Assembly: GCA_965203505.1 (NCBI GenBank)
Contig: OZ241880.1
Span: forward strand, 992,001 to 1,056,000
Source of the DNA: Bin127 sp965203505
Lineage (GTDB): Bacteria; Chloroflexota; Dehalococcoidia; Lucifugimonadales; Lucifugimonadaceae
Length of the DNA stretch: 64,000 bases
Reading direction: 5' to 3'
How positions within the stretch are numbered: the stretch's first letter is position 1; every line of letters starts with the position of its first letter. A program made the translations under genes and the position numbers. This document shows, piece after piece, positions 23,449-31,831 of the stretch. Below the pieces are notes generated by a model, which saw nothing but the letters and a program-made list of their open reading frames with translations, did no database searches and was not told the origin of the DNA.

Positions 23449-25444
23449 GTTTCACCATCCCATCTACGAGACCTGGACGGCTGATGATCTCTTGCTCCAT
23501 GCGGTCCAAGGTTCGCCATGCAGTACGTAACTGTTGTGGGTCGGCTAGTCCGATCGAGTACCCATCGAAAAATTTGGTTCTGACGTGTCCCATGAGGATG
23601 CTGTAGATGTCGCCTTTGAAAAGCATGGTGAATCCTGCTTCGGCCAACAACCGATCGGAAATGTTGAGCAATTCTTCCTTAATGGCTTCTTGTATGTTGT
23701 CGGGTTCAGGGTCGAGATCAGCGCTGCCGTTTACGGATGGCATGGATTCGTGCATAGTCCAACCATCGTCTGAAAGTTCCCTACCTTGTATGTCGGAGAT
23801 GTCTTGATTTGTGATCTCGACGGTTTGAGTTGGGTAAACGATGCTTTCCAAGACGTCGCGCCAGTTCTTGATTGGTTCGTAGGTCTCTTCCGGGATGTCG
23901 ATGACGAACTCTTCAATCTCCTCTTCTATGGGGTCAGGAATGTCGATCATCAAGTCAGGGTTTTCCAATTCCTGCCGAGGCGGAGGTTCTGGGAGGTCTT
24001 CGGTTTCGTCGAACATGTCGTCGATACCTACGTCCGATCGAACCTTGCTGCTGAAGATGTCCCATAACCATTGGTGCTGGAGTTTTGGGTGATCCACGAC
24101 GGAACAGATCTGGGGTTCGTCATCTTTGATTTGAAGGTTGCGAACACGGCGCAGGCCGCGTCCAATAACCTGTTGCCCATAGACTTGACTCCCGAATTTT
24201 CGTAGCAGCAAGATAACGCCGACTTCGGGTACGTCCCAACCCTCGCGCAGCATCATCACACTAACTACAGCGCGGTATGGACGTTTGGTGCGACGGGCGT
24301 TGCCGAGCTCGGTTGCTTGGCGGCGGTCAGATTCTGAACTATCTTCTGTGACCAAAAGCGTCTTGACTTTGAAGTAGTCGTTTAGCATCTTTGCCGCTTT
24401 TTGAGCGTCCAATTTGCACACGGCTACTACGAATAGCAGCGGATGGTATCGACCGACGGCACGACTTCGCTGTTCGTTTAGGCGCTTCAGAGCGATAGCC
24501 ATCTGTTGCTGCATCGGGAGATCGTCGGTTACCCACTGGGTGGCGTTTATCCCTTTGCGGTCTACCTCGTCCCAGTCGATCTCTTCTACGGCGCGCTTCT
24601 CGCCGGTTTGTGCGTCGGTGTACGTTAGCTCAACGGTCTTGATGTTTGGTTGGTAAACGACGGGAGTTTTGACTAGACGATCGGCTAGCGCGTCTTGGAT
24701 CGAGTATTCGTAGATCATCGCGCTGTCTGGCGTCTTGCCGTCAGCGCGATCTGGTGTAGCGGTGGTGTCGACTCTCAACGCTACCTTCGGATTCATCTTT
24801 TGGAGCGTTCGTTCCCATTCAGGTGCAGGCGAATTGTGAGCTTCGTCGTTGAAGAGTGCAAATTCCGGTCCATTCATCAATCCCGAAAGATTGCTTTGAC
24901 CGCTTGCGTTGCTGGTGTAAAACTGGTGGATGTTACCGAGTATGATGCTTGCGCCCATCAGGCTCGCCCATCCGCCGGCACGATCGGAACCAAGTGTTGT
25001 CAATTCGAAATCGTCTCTGGTGATGAACTTATCACTGGGTATAAGACCACGATCACGGTAGACTTTGCCCCCGCTGAAGTCGTCCTCCAAGCGGTCTTTG
25101 ACGATGAGATTCGGGCACATGATTACGGATTTGCGAATATCGTGGGCCAGTCTCAACCACACGATAAGCGCGGCGATGATAGCAGTCTTGCCGCCGCCGG
25201 TTACGACGTTAAGCAAGGTGCCGTTTGGGTTCGCCAACTCTTCGCGTTTGATCTCGTACGAGTAAATGACGCGGAGGAAGGCATCCCACTGGTGCGGCCA
25301 TAGTGTGCCGGCGCGTGGTTTTCGGATGTCTTCGGGTGCGCTGAGGTGTTTTATGTAGTCAAAGGTTTCGTGCTTGATGCCGGGGTATCCATCGTTCACC
25401 CATTGCTCAAAGTCGGCTTCGTAACGCGAGAACTGATTGAACAT
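23435..25444 (-). CDS. Type III-like restriction helicase subunit (Res)
   Basis: 669 aa SF2 helicase. Motif I VVTGGGKTA is at about residues 79-87, motif II NDEAH, motif III-like TTATPDRADG, and motif VI QQVIGRGLRRVR. LWPHQWDAFLRVIYSYE before motif I is the usual Q-tip-like segment of restriction helicases. It ends in a hydrophilic region rich in Asp/Glu and proline (FDETEDLPEPPPRQ) and lacks the C-terminal endonuclease domain, which is encoded by the overlapping small gene at 23098. The methyltransferase gene lies 3 bp upstream, making a single operon. It should translocate on DNA and, with the nuclease, cut unmodified sites. Confidence 0.85.
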   Translation of the reverse strand: MFNQFSRYEADFEQWVNDGYPGIKHETFDYIKHLSAPEDIRKPRAGTLWPHQWDAFLRVIYSYEIKREELANPNGTLLNVVTGGGKTAIIAALIVWLRLAHDIRKSVIMCPNLIVKDRLEDDFSGGKVYRDRGLIPSDKFITRDDFELTTLGSDRAGGWASLMGASIILGNIHQFYTSNASGQSNLSGLMNGPEFALFNDEAHNSPAPEWERTLQKMNPKVALRVDTTATPDRADGKTPDSAMIYEYSIQDALADRLVKTPVVYQPNIKTVELTYTDAQTGEKRAVEEIDWDEVDRKGINATQWVTDDLPMQQQMAIALKRLNEQRSRAVGRYHPLLFVVAVCKLDAQKAAKMLNDYFKVKTLLVTEDSSESDRRQATELGNARRTKRPYRAVVSVMMLREGWDVPEVGVILLLRKFGSQVYGQQVIGRGLRRVRNLQIKDDEPQICSVVDHPKLQHQWLWDIFSSKVRSDVGIDDMFDETEDLPEPPPRQELENPDLMIDIPDPIEEEIEEFVIDIPEETYEPIKNWRDVLESIVYPTQTVEITNQDISDIQGRELSDDGWTMHESMPSVNGSADLDPEPDNIQEAIKEELLNISDRLLAEAGFTMLFKGDIYSILMGHVRTKFFDGYSIGLADPQQLRTAWRTLDRMEQEIISRPGLVDGMVKHADK

Positions 25445-25447
25445 CGT

Positions 25448-27277
25448 TTATTTCACCTCAACCTTGATGACCTGTGTGCCCTCACCGCCCTTGCTGTCCT
25501 GAATTCGGCATGCCACATCGAAACTTCCCAAGCGGTCGAACTTGTGGGTAACTTGCAGTTGGGGGTTCTTGTTTCGGTCGCGCTTGAACGAGTAGTCTGG
25601 GGTGGCTTCGAAGCGGTCGCGGTAGTTGAAGTCCCATTGGACATTTATGATTTCGGCTTCGGAGTTGATGACTGCGGTGCCGCTGGCATCGAAGGTTACT
25701 GATCCATTACCGAGGTTGCGATATCCCACGTCAATGTTTGGAGGGTGCACGAAGGTGAGGAAGTCGCTGTAGTCGGCGCGATCGGTGGATTTCCCAACGA
25801 CATGTTCTCGGAAATCAGTGCTGCCGATGCGGACTTGGTTCAGCCGAACGAATTGTACTTGGATGCCTTCTCGCTGTCGCAGGTTATCCGCGGCGGTGCG
25901 TGCATCGGGATGGAATCCCCACGCAAGCATAGTTCCGTCGCGCAGGAAGGCGTCGCGATATTGATCGGTCCGCAGAATTGCGTTTGCGAAGTTTCCGACA
26001 TCTGTTGCTGATGCTTGCGTGTCTTGCCCGGATTGTCCGACCCATACTGGTTGATTGTTATGCCAGCCGTGAACGTGAGGGCCATCATCGCCATCGCTGA
26101 CGCGAGTAGCACCGTAAGAGTGAAGTATGAATTCGCGGAACTCGTCTTGCGGCATATCAGCTAGTCGGTTAGCTTCATACACGCCCCAGTGTTCAACGGT
26201 GAAGTCTGGAACTTCGTCGTCGTTGCCGTCTGCCGAGGTGATTTCTGGTTGTGCGTTGCCTTGCTTCAACCGTTCCGCAGTTACAGCTACTGCGACGCGG
26301 GATTGGTCGATGGCAATCCATCGGCGATTCAAGCGTTGAGCTACAACTGCGGTAGTACCGCCACCGATGAACGCATCAAGTACCATATCGCCTTCATTTG
26401 AAGATGCCTTGATGATGCGCTCAAGTAATGCTTCTGGTTTTTGTGTGGGGTAACCTATCCGTTCCGGCGACCAAGTTTGTAACGAATTCACATCTGCCCA
26501 CCAGTCAGGCATTGCAGCACCGCGGCTTAGGTCCCTGACCTTGTTGTCGATGCTCACACCACCTCTACCAGAAACCAGTTTCTGACTCGCTTCTGAATAA
26601 GGTACATATTGTTTGCTAAAAGGTGCTTTGTTGGATTTGACATAAAAGAACAGTACGTCGTGTTTACGCGCAAATGCATTCGAGGGAACACCGCCACCTC
26701 TATAAGCCCACACAATTTCATTACGGAAGTTATCGTATCCAAAAATCTTGTCCAACTCGACTTTGATGTAATGGCTTGCATGCCAGTCGCAGTGAACGTA
26801 GATTGAACCAGTTGGTTTGAGAATACGCTTCATCTCATAGAGTCGGGCGTTGAGCCAAGTCAGATAACCAGGCATACCATCTTCCCAGATGTCGTTGAAG
26901 GATCGGACCTCGTTGTTGTCACCCCAGATGACGTTGTACTGTCGGCCAGAGAAGAATGGCGGATCGATGTATACGAGGTTGACCGAGTTAGTCGGTAACT
27001 GGCGCATGATATGGAGGTTGTCGCCCCATATCAAGCGGTTGGCTTCGTGTTTGTCAGCGCGTCCGAATGAGACTCTTTCGACTATCTGAGTTGGCAAGTT
27101 GACAAGCGGGTAATGCTTTCGGAACCCTTGCCGACGGTCCCATCCGAGCGGCTCGGTATCGATCGGAACTGCACCGAAGCGTCTAGGTGGTCGCCAAAAC
27201 TCTTCTTGGTCGGGCAGTTGTTCTACGATGCCGTAGTCTTGGGACGCGTCGGTATTTTGGTTCGATGTTGTTACCAC
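25448..27277 (-). CDS. Type III-like DNA methyltransferase (Mod), beta class, with PKD-like C-terminus
   Basis: 609 aa. Motif IV VYIDPPFFSGRQYN comes before motif I VLDAFIGGGTTAVVAQ, the order of beta-class N6-adenine or N4-cytosine methyltransferases. The target-recognition region lies between. After ~residue 350 the sequence leaves the standard Mod fold. The last ~65 residues (NVQWDFNYRDRF, VTHKFDRLGSFDVACRI, DSKGGEGTQVIKVEV) have the order and periodicity of a PKD/Ig-like beta sandwich (WDF ... HxF ... G.F.V ... D..GG). It is the first gene of the operon with Res and the small nuclease. Confidence 0.85.
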   Translation of the reverse strand: MVTTSNQNTDASQDYGIVEQLPDQEEFWRPPRRFGAVPIDTEPLGWDRRQGFRKHYPLVNLPTQIVERVSFGRADKHEANRLIWGDNLHIMRQLPTNSVNLVYIDPPFFSGRQYNVIWGDNNEVRSFNDIWEDGMPGYLTWLNARLYEMKRILKPTGSIYVHCDWHASHYIKVELDKIFGYDNFRNEIVWAYRGGGVPSNAFARKHDVLFFYVKSNKAPFSKQYVPYSEASQKLVSGRGGVSIDNKVRDLSRGAAMPDWWADVNSLQTWSPERIGYPTQKPEALLERIIKASSNEGDMVLDAFIGGGTTAVVAQRLNRRWIAIDQSRVAVAVTAERLKQGNAQPEITSADGNDDEVPDFTVEHWGVYEANRLADMPQDEFREFILHSYGATRVSDGDDGPHVHGWHNNQPVWVGQSGQDTQASATDVGNFANAILRTDQYRDAFLRDGTMLAWGFHPDARTAADNLRQREGIQVQFVRLNQVRIGSTDFREHVVGKSTDRADYSDFLTFVHPPNIDVGYRNLGNGSVTFDASGTAVINSEAEIINVQWDFNYRDRFEATPDYSFKRDRNKNPQLQVTHKFDRLGSFDVACRIQDSKGGEGTQVIKVEVK

Positions 27278-27591
27278 GTGGCGGTTCCGCTAGAAGCTTG
27301 TGGATGGCTAGACCGATTATATTGGCCGGTGTTGCGAACACCTGGTACGCGTGTCACACTGATCCTCCGATCCTGATCGCTGCTTCCCCCTTGCCATAGA
27401 CATCTCCCTCAGAGGTGACCGTTGCAGAACTCTCCCTCTTGATGCCAAGGGGGAATTGAAGGGGGAGACGCGGATCGGGCGTTCCTGCAAACTGCGCTGT
27501 GCTGCCATCGCCCCTCTGGATTCCGGCTTTCGCCGGAATGACTTGGGTGACGGCAAAATATCCGACTTCGGGTGTTCGCACCTCGAGTCAC
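27278..27591. other. Intergenic region before the restriction operon
   Basis: 314 bp. It holds MITE copy 3 (27419-27560) and, adjacent to 27277, about 140 bp that must carry the promoter of the methyltransferase operon. No gene is visible. Confidence 0.5.
27419..27560. mobile_element. MITE-like element, copy 3
   Basis: Left end CCGTTGCAGAACTCTCCC, an interior GCCAAGGGGGAATTGAAGGGGG, then AACTGCGCTGTGCT and the palindrome ATTCCGGC-TTTC-GCCGGAAT (27520-27539) followed by TGACTTGGGTGACGG. Right end poorly preserved. Confidence 0.65.
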
Positions 27592-28611
27592 TCACGCTTT
27601 GTAGCAGGCGGCTAGGTGGCCGTTTCCTTTGTCTTCTAGTGGTGGGTGGTCGTTGTTTTGGCAGAAGTTGTCGGCGATTGGGCAGCGGTCGTAGAATCTG
27701 CATCGGGGGAGGGGATCGACCGGGACTGAGACTGAGCCTTTGATGTCGATTGGGTCTCTGGTTGCTTCGGGGTCTGGGACGGGGACGGCTGACAGTAGTG
27801 CTTTCGTGTAGGGGTGAACGGGATTTTGGAGGACCTCTTCTGTCTCGCCCATCTCGACGATTTTGCCGAGATACATGACGGCGATTCGGCTGCACATGTA
27901 CCTGGCGACGGCGAGGTCGTGTGTGATGTAAAGGTAGCTGATGCCTAGGCGATCTGCCAACTCGCCCATGAGTTGCATGATGCCGGTCCTGATGGAGATG
28001 TCCAGCATGGACGTAGGTTCGTCGGCGACTACGAACGAAGGGTTCATGACGAGCGCTCTCGCGATCGCCACCCGCTGTCTCTGACCGCCGGACAACTCGT
28101 GTGGGAATCTGAACAGGAAGGATGAAGGTGGCGTCAGTCCGACCAAGCCGAGAGTCTCGGAAACACGCTCCAACCGCTCCGTGTGGTCCCCCATCTTCTG
28201 GACCTGCAACGGCTCGGCTATCGTATCGAAGATAGTCCGTCTGGGATTCATCGACTCGTACGGGTCTTGGAACACCATCTGCGCTCTGCGCCTGAAGTCT
28301 TTTAAAGGCTGTCCCTTGAGGTGTGCGATGTCCTCAAGATCGCCGGACTCGTTTTTGAAAAGCACTTGCCCATCTGTTGGTTCTGCCAGTCGTACCAGCA
28401 TCCTGCCCGTGGTCGTCTTGCCGCATCCCGATTCGCCGACGATGCCGAGAGTTTCGCCCGCCATTAAATCAAACGACACGCCGTCCACTGCGTGGACAAA
28501 GCTAGGATTTCGATCCCACCATCCCGAGGACAAGGGGAACCGCTTGGAGAGGTCGACGGCCCTCAGCAGCAGGCGAGAAGTAGTTGCGGGAACGGGTTGA
28601 GTGTCAATCAT
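27592..28611 (-). CDS. dppF: Oligopeptide ABC importer ATPase (DppF/OppF)
   Basis: 339 aa. Walker A GESGCGKTTTG, Q loop VFQDPYESMNPR (typical of OppF), signature LSGGQRQRVAIARAL, Walker B FVVADEPTSMLD, and the switch region YLYITHDLAVARY. The C-terminus has the oligopeptide-specific cluster C-x5-C-x-n-C (CRFYDRCPIADNFC), proposed to bind an iron-sulfur cluster in this subgroup. It is the last gene of a five-gene importer operon, 4 bp after the DppD stop. Confidence 0.93.
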   Translation of the reverse strand: MIDTQPVPATTSRLLLRAVDLSKRFPLSSGWWDRNPSFVHAVDGVSFDLMAGETLGIVGESGCGKTTTGRMLVRLAEPTDGQVLFKNESGDLEDIAHLKGQPLKDFRRRAQMVFQDPYESMNPRRTIFDTIAEPLQVQKMGDHTERLERVSETLGLVGLTPPSSFLFRFPHELSGGQRQRVAIARALVMNPSFVVADEPTSMLDISIRTGIMQLMGELADRLGISYLYITHDLAVARYMCSRIAVMYLGKIVEMGETEEVLQNPVHPYTKALLSAVPVPDPEATRDPIDIKGSVSVPVDPLPRCRFYDRCPIADNFCQNNDHPPLEDKGNGHLAACYKA

Positions 28612-28615
28612 CGAT

Positions 28616-29581
28616 TCACTCTTCCGATGGATTCCAGCAAGCCGCCCATTGGTCGCCGCGCTTCACGATCGGCGGCGCGGAGGTTCGGCACTCGTCAGTG
28701 GCGTACGCGCATCGTGGATTGAAAGCACATCCGCTCGGCGGATCCAGCAGGTTCGGGGGCTCTCCTGGCAGGGTGACCAGTTCATGCTTCTCGCCTCTGA
28801 CGCTGGGAAAGGCAGACATGAGCGCGCGTGTATAGGGATGGATTGGTCTCGCGTATACGTCAGCAGTAGGCCCGAACTCGACTAGTTTCCCGGCATACAT
28901 CACGCCGACGACATCGCAGACCTCGGCGATCACTGCCATATCGTGTGAGATGTAGATCATGCTCATGTCGAGTGAACGCTGGATCGCCTGCATCTCCCGG
29001 AGGATATGGTCTTGGACTATCACGTCCAGCGCCGTTGTGGGTTCGTCGGCGATGATGATGTCCGGCTCGCAAGCCAACGCCATGGCGATTATGGCGCGCT
29101 GCCTCATGCCTCCGCTGTACTCGTGCGGATAACGGAGTATGTAGCTTGGATCGAGGCTGACTAGATCGAAAAGTTCACTAACTCGTTCCATCGAGTCGCG
29201 TCCCCCCGCCGGGTAGTGCGCTTCCAACGCCTCTACGATCTGGTCGCCGACGCGGTAGACGGGGTCGAGGGAGTTCATCGCGGCTTGGAACACCATCGAA
29301 ATGCGGTCCCATCGGTGGGGCCTCATCTCGTCTTCGCTGAGGGGCACAAGATCGACGCCGTTCAATGCGATGCTGCCTGAAACGAGCCTTGCGTTGTCTG
29401 GCAGCAGCTTGAGCAGGGTCATCGCAATCGAAGACTTGCCGCAGCCGGATTCGCCAACGAGTCCGAGCGACTGTCCGCGATTAACTGAGAACGAGACGCC
29501 GTCGACCGCACGCACTACTCCCGCTTGCGTCATATAGTGCATCTTCAAGTCATCGACGACGAGAACAGGTTCGGTGGTCAT
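28616..29581 (-). CDS. dppD: Oligopeptide ABC importer ATPase (DppD/OppD)
   Basis: 321 aa from ATG 29581, which overlaps the permease stop by 4 bp and follows GAGGAG; the ORF extending to 30487 is only an open frame over the permease gene. Walker A GESGCGKSSI, Q loop VFQAAMNSLDP, signature YSGGMRQRAIIAMAL, Walker B IIIADEPTTALD, switch YISHDMAVI, and the C-terminal cysteines CAFNPRCAYATDEC. It pairs with DppF to power peptide uptake. Confidence 0.94.
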   Translation of the reverse strand: MTTEPVLVVDDLKMHYMTQAGVVRAVDGVSFSVNRGQSLGLVGESGCGKSSIAMTLLKLLPDNARLVSGSIALNGVDLVPLSEDEMRPHRWDRISMVFQAAMNSLDPVYRVGDQIVEALEAHYPAGGRDSMERVSELFDLVSLDPSYILRYPHEYSGGMRQRAIIAMALACEPDIIIADEPTTALDVIVQDHILREMQAIQRSLDMSMIYISHDMAVIAEVCDVVGVMYAGKLVEFGPTADVYARPIHPYTRALMSAFPSVRGEKHELVTLPGEPPNLLDPPSGCAFNPRCAYATDECRTSAPPIVKRGDQWAACWNPSEE

Positions 29582-30528
29582 CGTCTCCTCAGCCTTGGGT
29601 TCACCACCTCGTCGAGCGAGCGGCCGACGAGATAGAAGGCGGAACATAGCAGGGTGATGGACAGGCTGGCCGGGAATATCAACCACCAGAACTCTGCGAC
29701 CTGCAGCAGGTAACCGGCCGACTCGGTGTTGTGGATCATCAGCCCCCAACTCATCCTCACGTGAAGCAGGCCGAGGAAGCTCAGGACCGCTTCGGAGAAG
29801 ATTGCGCTGGTAACGGTGAACATCATGTAGAGGAACGAAAGGGGCAAGAGATTCGGCACGATATGCACCAAGATGATGTGGAAGTGTCCCCCTCCTGCGC
29901 TCCTCGCGGCGTCGATGTACGGCTTGACGACGACGGACAAAGCCTGCGACTTTAGCACCACGCCGGTGGCGCCAAAGCCGGAGAGGATGCCGATCAGCAG
30001 TGCCAGTTCGAAGTGTTCGACACCGATAAGAGCGCTGAGGACGATCAGTACGCTTATTGCGGGCATCATGATCATGATGTCGGCGAGCCTCATGAGGATG
30101 GTGTCGATCCAGCCCCCGAAGTATGCGGCGATTGCGCCCACTGAAGTTCCGATGACGACGGTTACAGTCGCCGCGAGCAGGCCGAGCAGGAACTCTGACC
30201 TCGCGCTGAACATGAGCTGGCTGAGGATGTCCCTGCCTTGTGGATCGGTGCCTAGCGGGTGCTTTAGGCTGGGTGGCGCAGGTTGTTTTGTCTCGTCGAA
30301 CGCGTAACCGATGACGGGATCGTAGATCCGCGGTTCCCATACCGTGTTCATCAGGATGGGGTGCGCCGCTGCGAGCAGCGCATACATGGCGATGATGGCC
30401 AGACCGATCAAACCGATCCGGGTTCTGATGAACAGATACCAGTTCTCGCGAATGGATCGAGCTGCCAGCCTCAGACGCGCTCGCCAAACAGAGCTCGGTA
30501 CGGCAGGTTGAGCGTCAACGGTAGCCAT
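29578..30528 (-). CDS. dppC: Oligopeptide ABC importer permease (DppC/OppC)
   Basis: 316 aa from ATG 30528, which shares one base with the DppB stop (TAATG); earlier in-frame codons give an Arg-rich non-family stretch. The N-terminal OppC segment RSIRENWYLFIRTRIGLIGL precedes the first helix; HPLGTDPQGRDILSQLMFSAR is the classical DppC signature, and the EAA-loop region DAARSAGGGHFHIILVHIVPN couples to the ATPases. Five to six helices; inner membrane. Confidence 0.94.
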   Translation of the reverse strand: MATVDAQPAVPSSVWRARLRLAARSIRENWYLFIRTRIGLIGLAIIAMYALLAAAHPILMNTVWEPRIYDPVIGYAFDETKQPAPPSLKHPLGTDPQGRDILSQLMFSARSEFLLGLLAATVTVVIGTSVGAIAAYFGGWIDTILMRLADIMIMMPAISVLIVLSALIGVEHFELALLIGILSGFGATGVVLKSQALSVVVKPYIDAARSAGGGHFHIILVHIVPNLLPLSFLYMMFTVTSAIFSEAVLSFLGLLHVRMSWGLMIHNTESAGYLLQVAEFWWLIFPASLSITLLCSAFYLVGRSLDEVVNPRLRRR

Positions 30529-31676
30529 TAGTACCGGATCCTTGGGTCGAGATACGCGTACAGGATGTCGGCGACGAGGTGGGCGACGAGGACGAATATT
30601 CCTACGAATACGAACGCGCCGACCGCCAGCGGGAGGTCTTCGGTCAGTGTCGCTGATACGAGCGTCTGACCCATGCCGGGCCACGAGAATATGGACTCTG
30701 TGATGACGCCGCCATCTACCGCGAATGCGAGGCTGAAAATGAAGCTCGTGACGACAGGGAGCAGGGCGTTACGTGCGACATGCTTGTCGCGGACGGCGCG
30801 CTCGGGTAATCCCTTCGCACGCGCGGCCATAACAAAGTCTTCGCGCATCGTCTCGAGCATGCTGTTGCGTGTGAGCAGCATCGTGCCGGCGAAGCTGATC
30901 AACGTGAGCGTCGCAACAGGCAGCACCATGTGTCGCAAGATGTCCCAAGCGTATGTCATCGTTCCCGACGTCATCCAAACGGCAGCTACGGCGAGAGTAG
31001 CCAAAACCATGCTAACGATGCGAATGATCCGCGCGTTGCTCATCCTCCTTTGTGCCGTGACAACGAATACGGTGAGCACGACGAACGACACCACGAAAGC
31101 TGTGATGATCATCTGAGTGAACACCGAATTGGCGTCGACGGGTGCATCGCGCCATAAGACAGGATCGAGGAACTTGCCGATCGGGAACCAGCCAGCCTTA
31201 AAGGCGAAGAGCCATATCATCATTAGTCCGAACCACGGAGTGAAGACTGTGTAGAGCGTGACTCCGCTGACGGTGGACGTATATTCGAACCATCCTCCTC
31301 TCCGCCACGCGACGACCTTTCCGAGGCCGAACCCGAGATAGAAGGAGAGCGCGGTCGCTGTCATGAAAAGTACGACCGTCCTGGGCAGCCGCTCTTTGAT
31401 GACGTCGGCCACCGACCTCGGGTAGTGACTGAAGGAAATGCCGAAGTTCCCGGTGAACGTGTTTTTGATGTGGACTACGTACTGTTTCCACAGTGGTTCG
31501 TTCACGCCGAACAGATCTTGTAGCCGCTCTCGCGTCTCCGGCGGCACATCGGGATTCAGCGCGTAGAAGTTGCTGACGTCTCCGGGTTGTGCGTTGACGA
31601 TGAAGAAGACAAGCGACAGAAACACGAAGAGCGTGACGAGAATCTGCGCCGTTCTCTTCAGCAGGTACTTGGCCAT
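30528..31676 (-). CDS. dppB: Oligopeptide ABC importer permease (DppB/OppB)
   Basis: 382 aa. KYLLKRTAQILVTLFVFLSLVF and the periplasmic segment FGVNEPLWKQYVVHIK belong to the DppB family; the coupling loop is MAARAKGLPERAVRDKHVARN. Compared with typical ~320-aa DppB it carries an insertion of about 50 residues between helices 3 and 4 (around RRMSNARIIRIVSMVL), adding a hydrophobic segment. REP copy 5 lies between it and the binding-protein gene, a common place for REPs that lower distal expression. Confidence 0.93.
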   Translation of the reverse strand: MAKYLLKRTAQILVTLFVFLSLVFFIVNAQPGDVSNFYALNPDVPPETRERLQDLFGVNEPLWKQYVVHIKNTFTGNFGISFSHYPRSVADVIKERLPRTVVLFMTATALSFYLGFGLGKVVAWRRGGWFEYTSTVSGVTLYTVFTPWFGLMMIWLFAFKAGWFPIGKFLDPVLWRDAPVDANSVFTQMIITAFVVSFVVLTVFVVTAQRRMSNARIIRIVSMVLATLAVAAVWMTSGTMTYAWDILRHMVLPVATLTLISFAGTMLLTRNSMLETMREDFVMAARAKGLPERAVRDKHVARNALLPVVTSFIFSLAFAVDGGVITESIFSWPGMGQTLVSATLTEDLPLAVGAFVFVGIFVLVAHLVADILYAYLDPRIRY

Positions 31677-31750
31677 TAGCCGGTCTTAAGGATCACGTCG
31701 GTGACATCCCCGCTACCCCGCCTGCGGATGGACGTTCCGTCCCGTAAACG

Positions 31751-31768
31751 GCCGGCTTTCGCCGGAAT
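31751..31768. repeat. REP palindrome, copy 5
   Basis: GCCGGC-TTTC-GCCGGAATGACG, in the 155-bp space between the binding-protein and DppB genes. It may stabilise the upstream mRNA; the left arm is slightly degenerate. Confidence 0.7.
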
Positions 31769-31831
31769 GACGAACGGTTTCGCGGGGTGACGGGGTTTCG
31801 GGATGGTTTCACGACAAGCGGAGTGGCCTTC

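Noticed and set aside
29582..30487. N-terminal extension of the DppD ORF to 30487
   Set aside because: Extension lies over the permease gene in a non-family frame; ATG 29581 has a ribosome-binding site and a 4-bp overlap with dppC.
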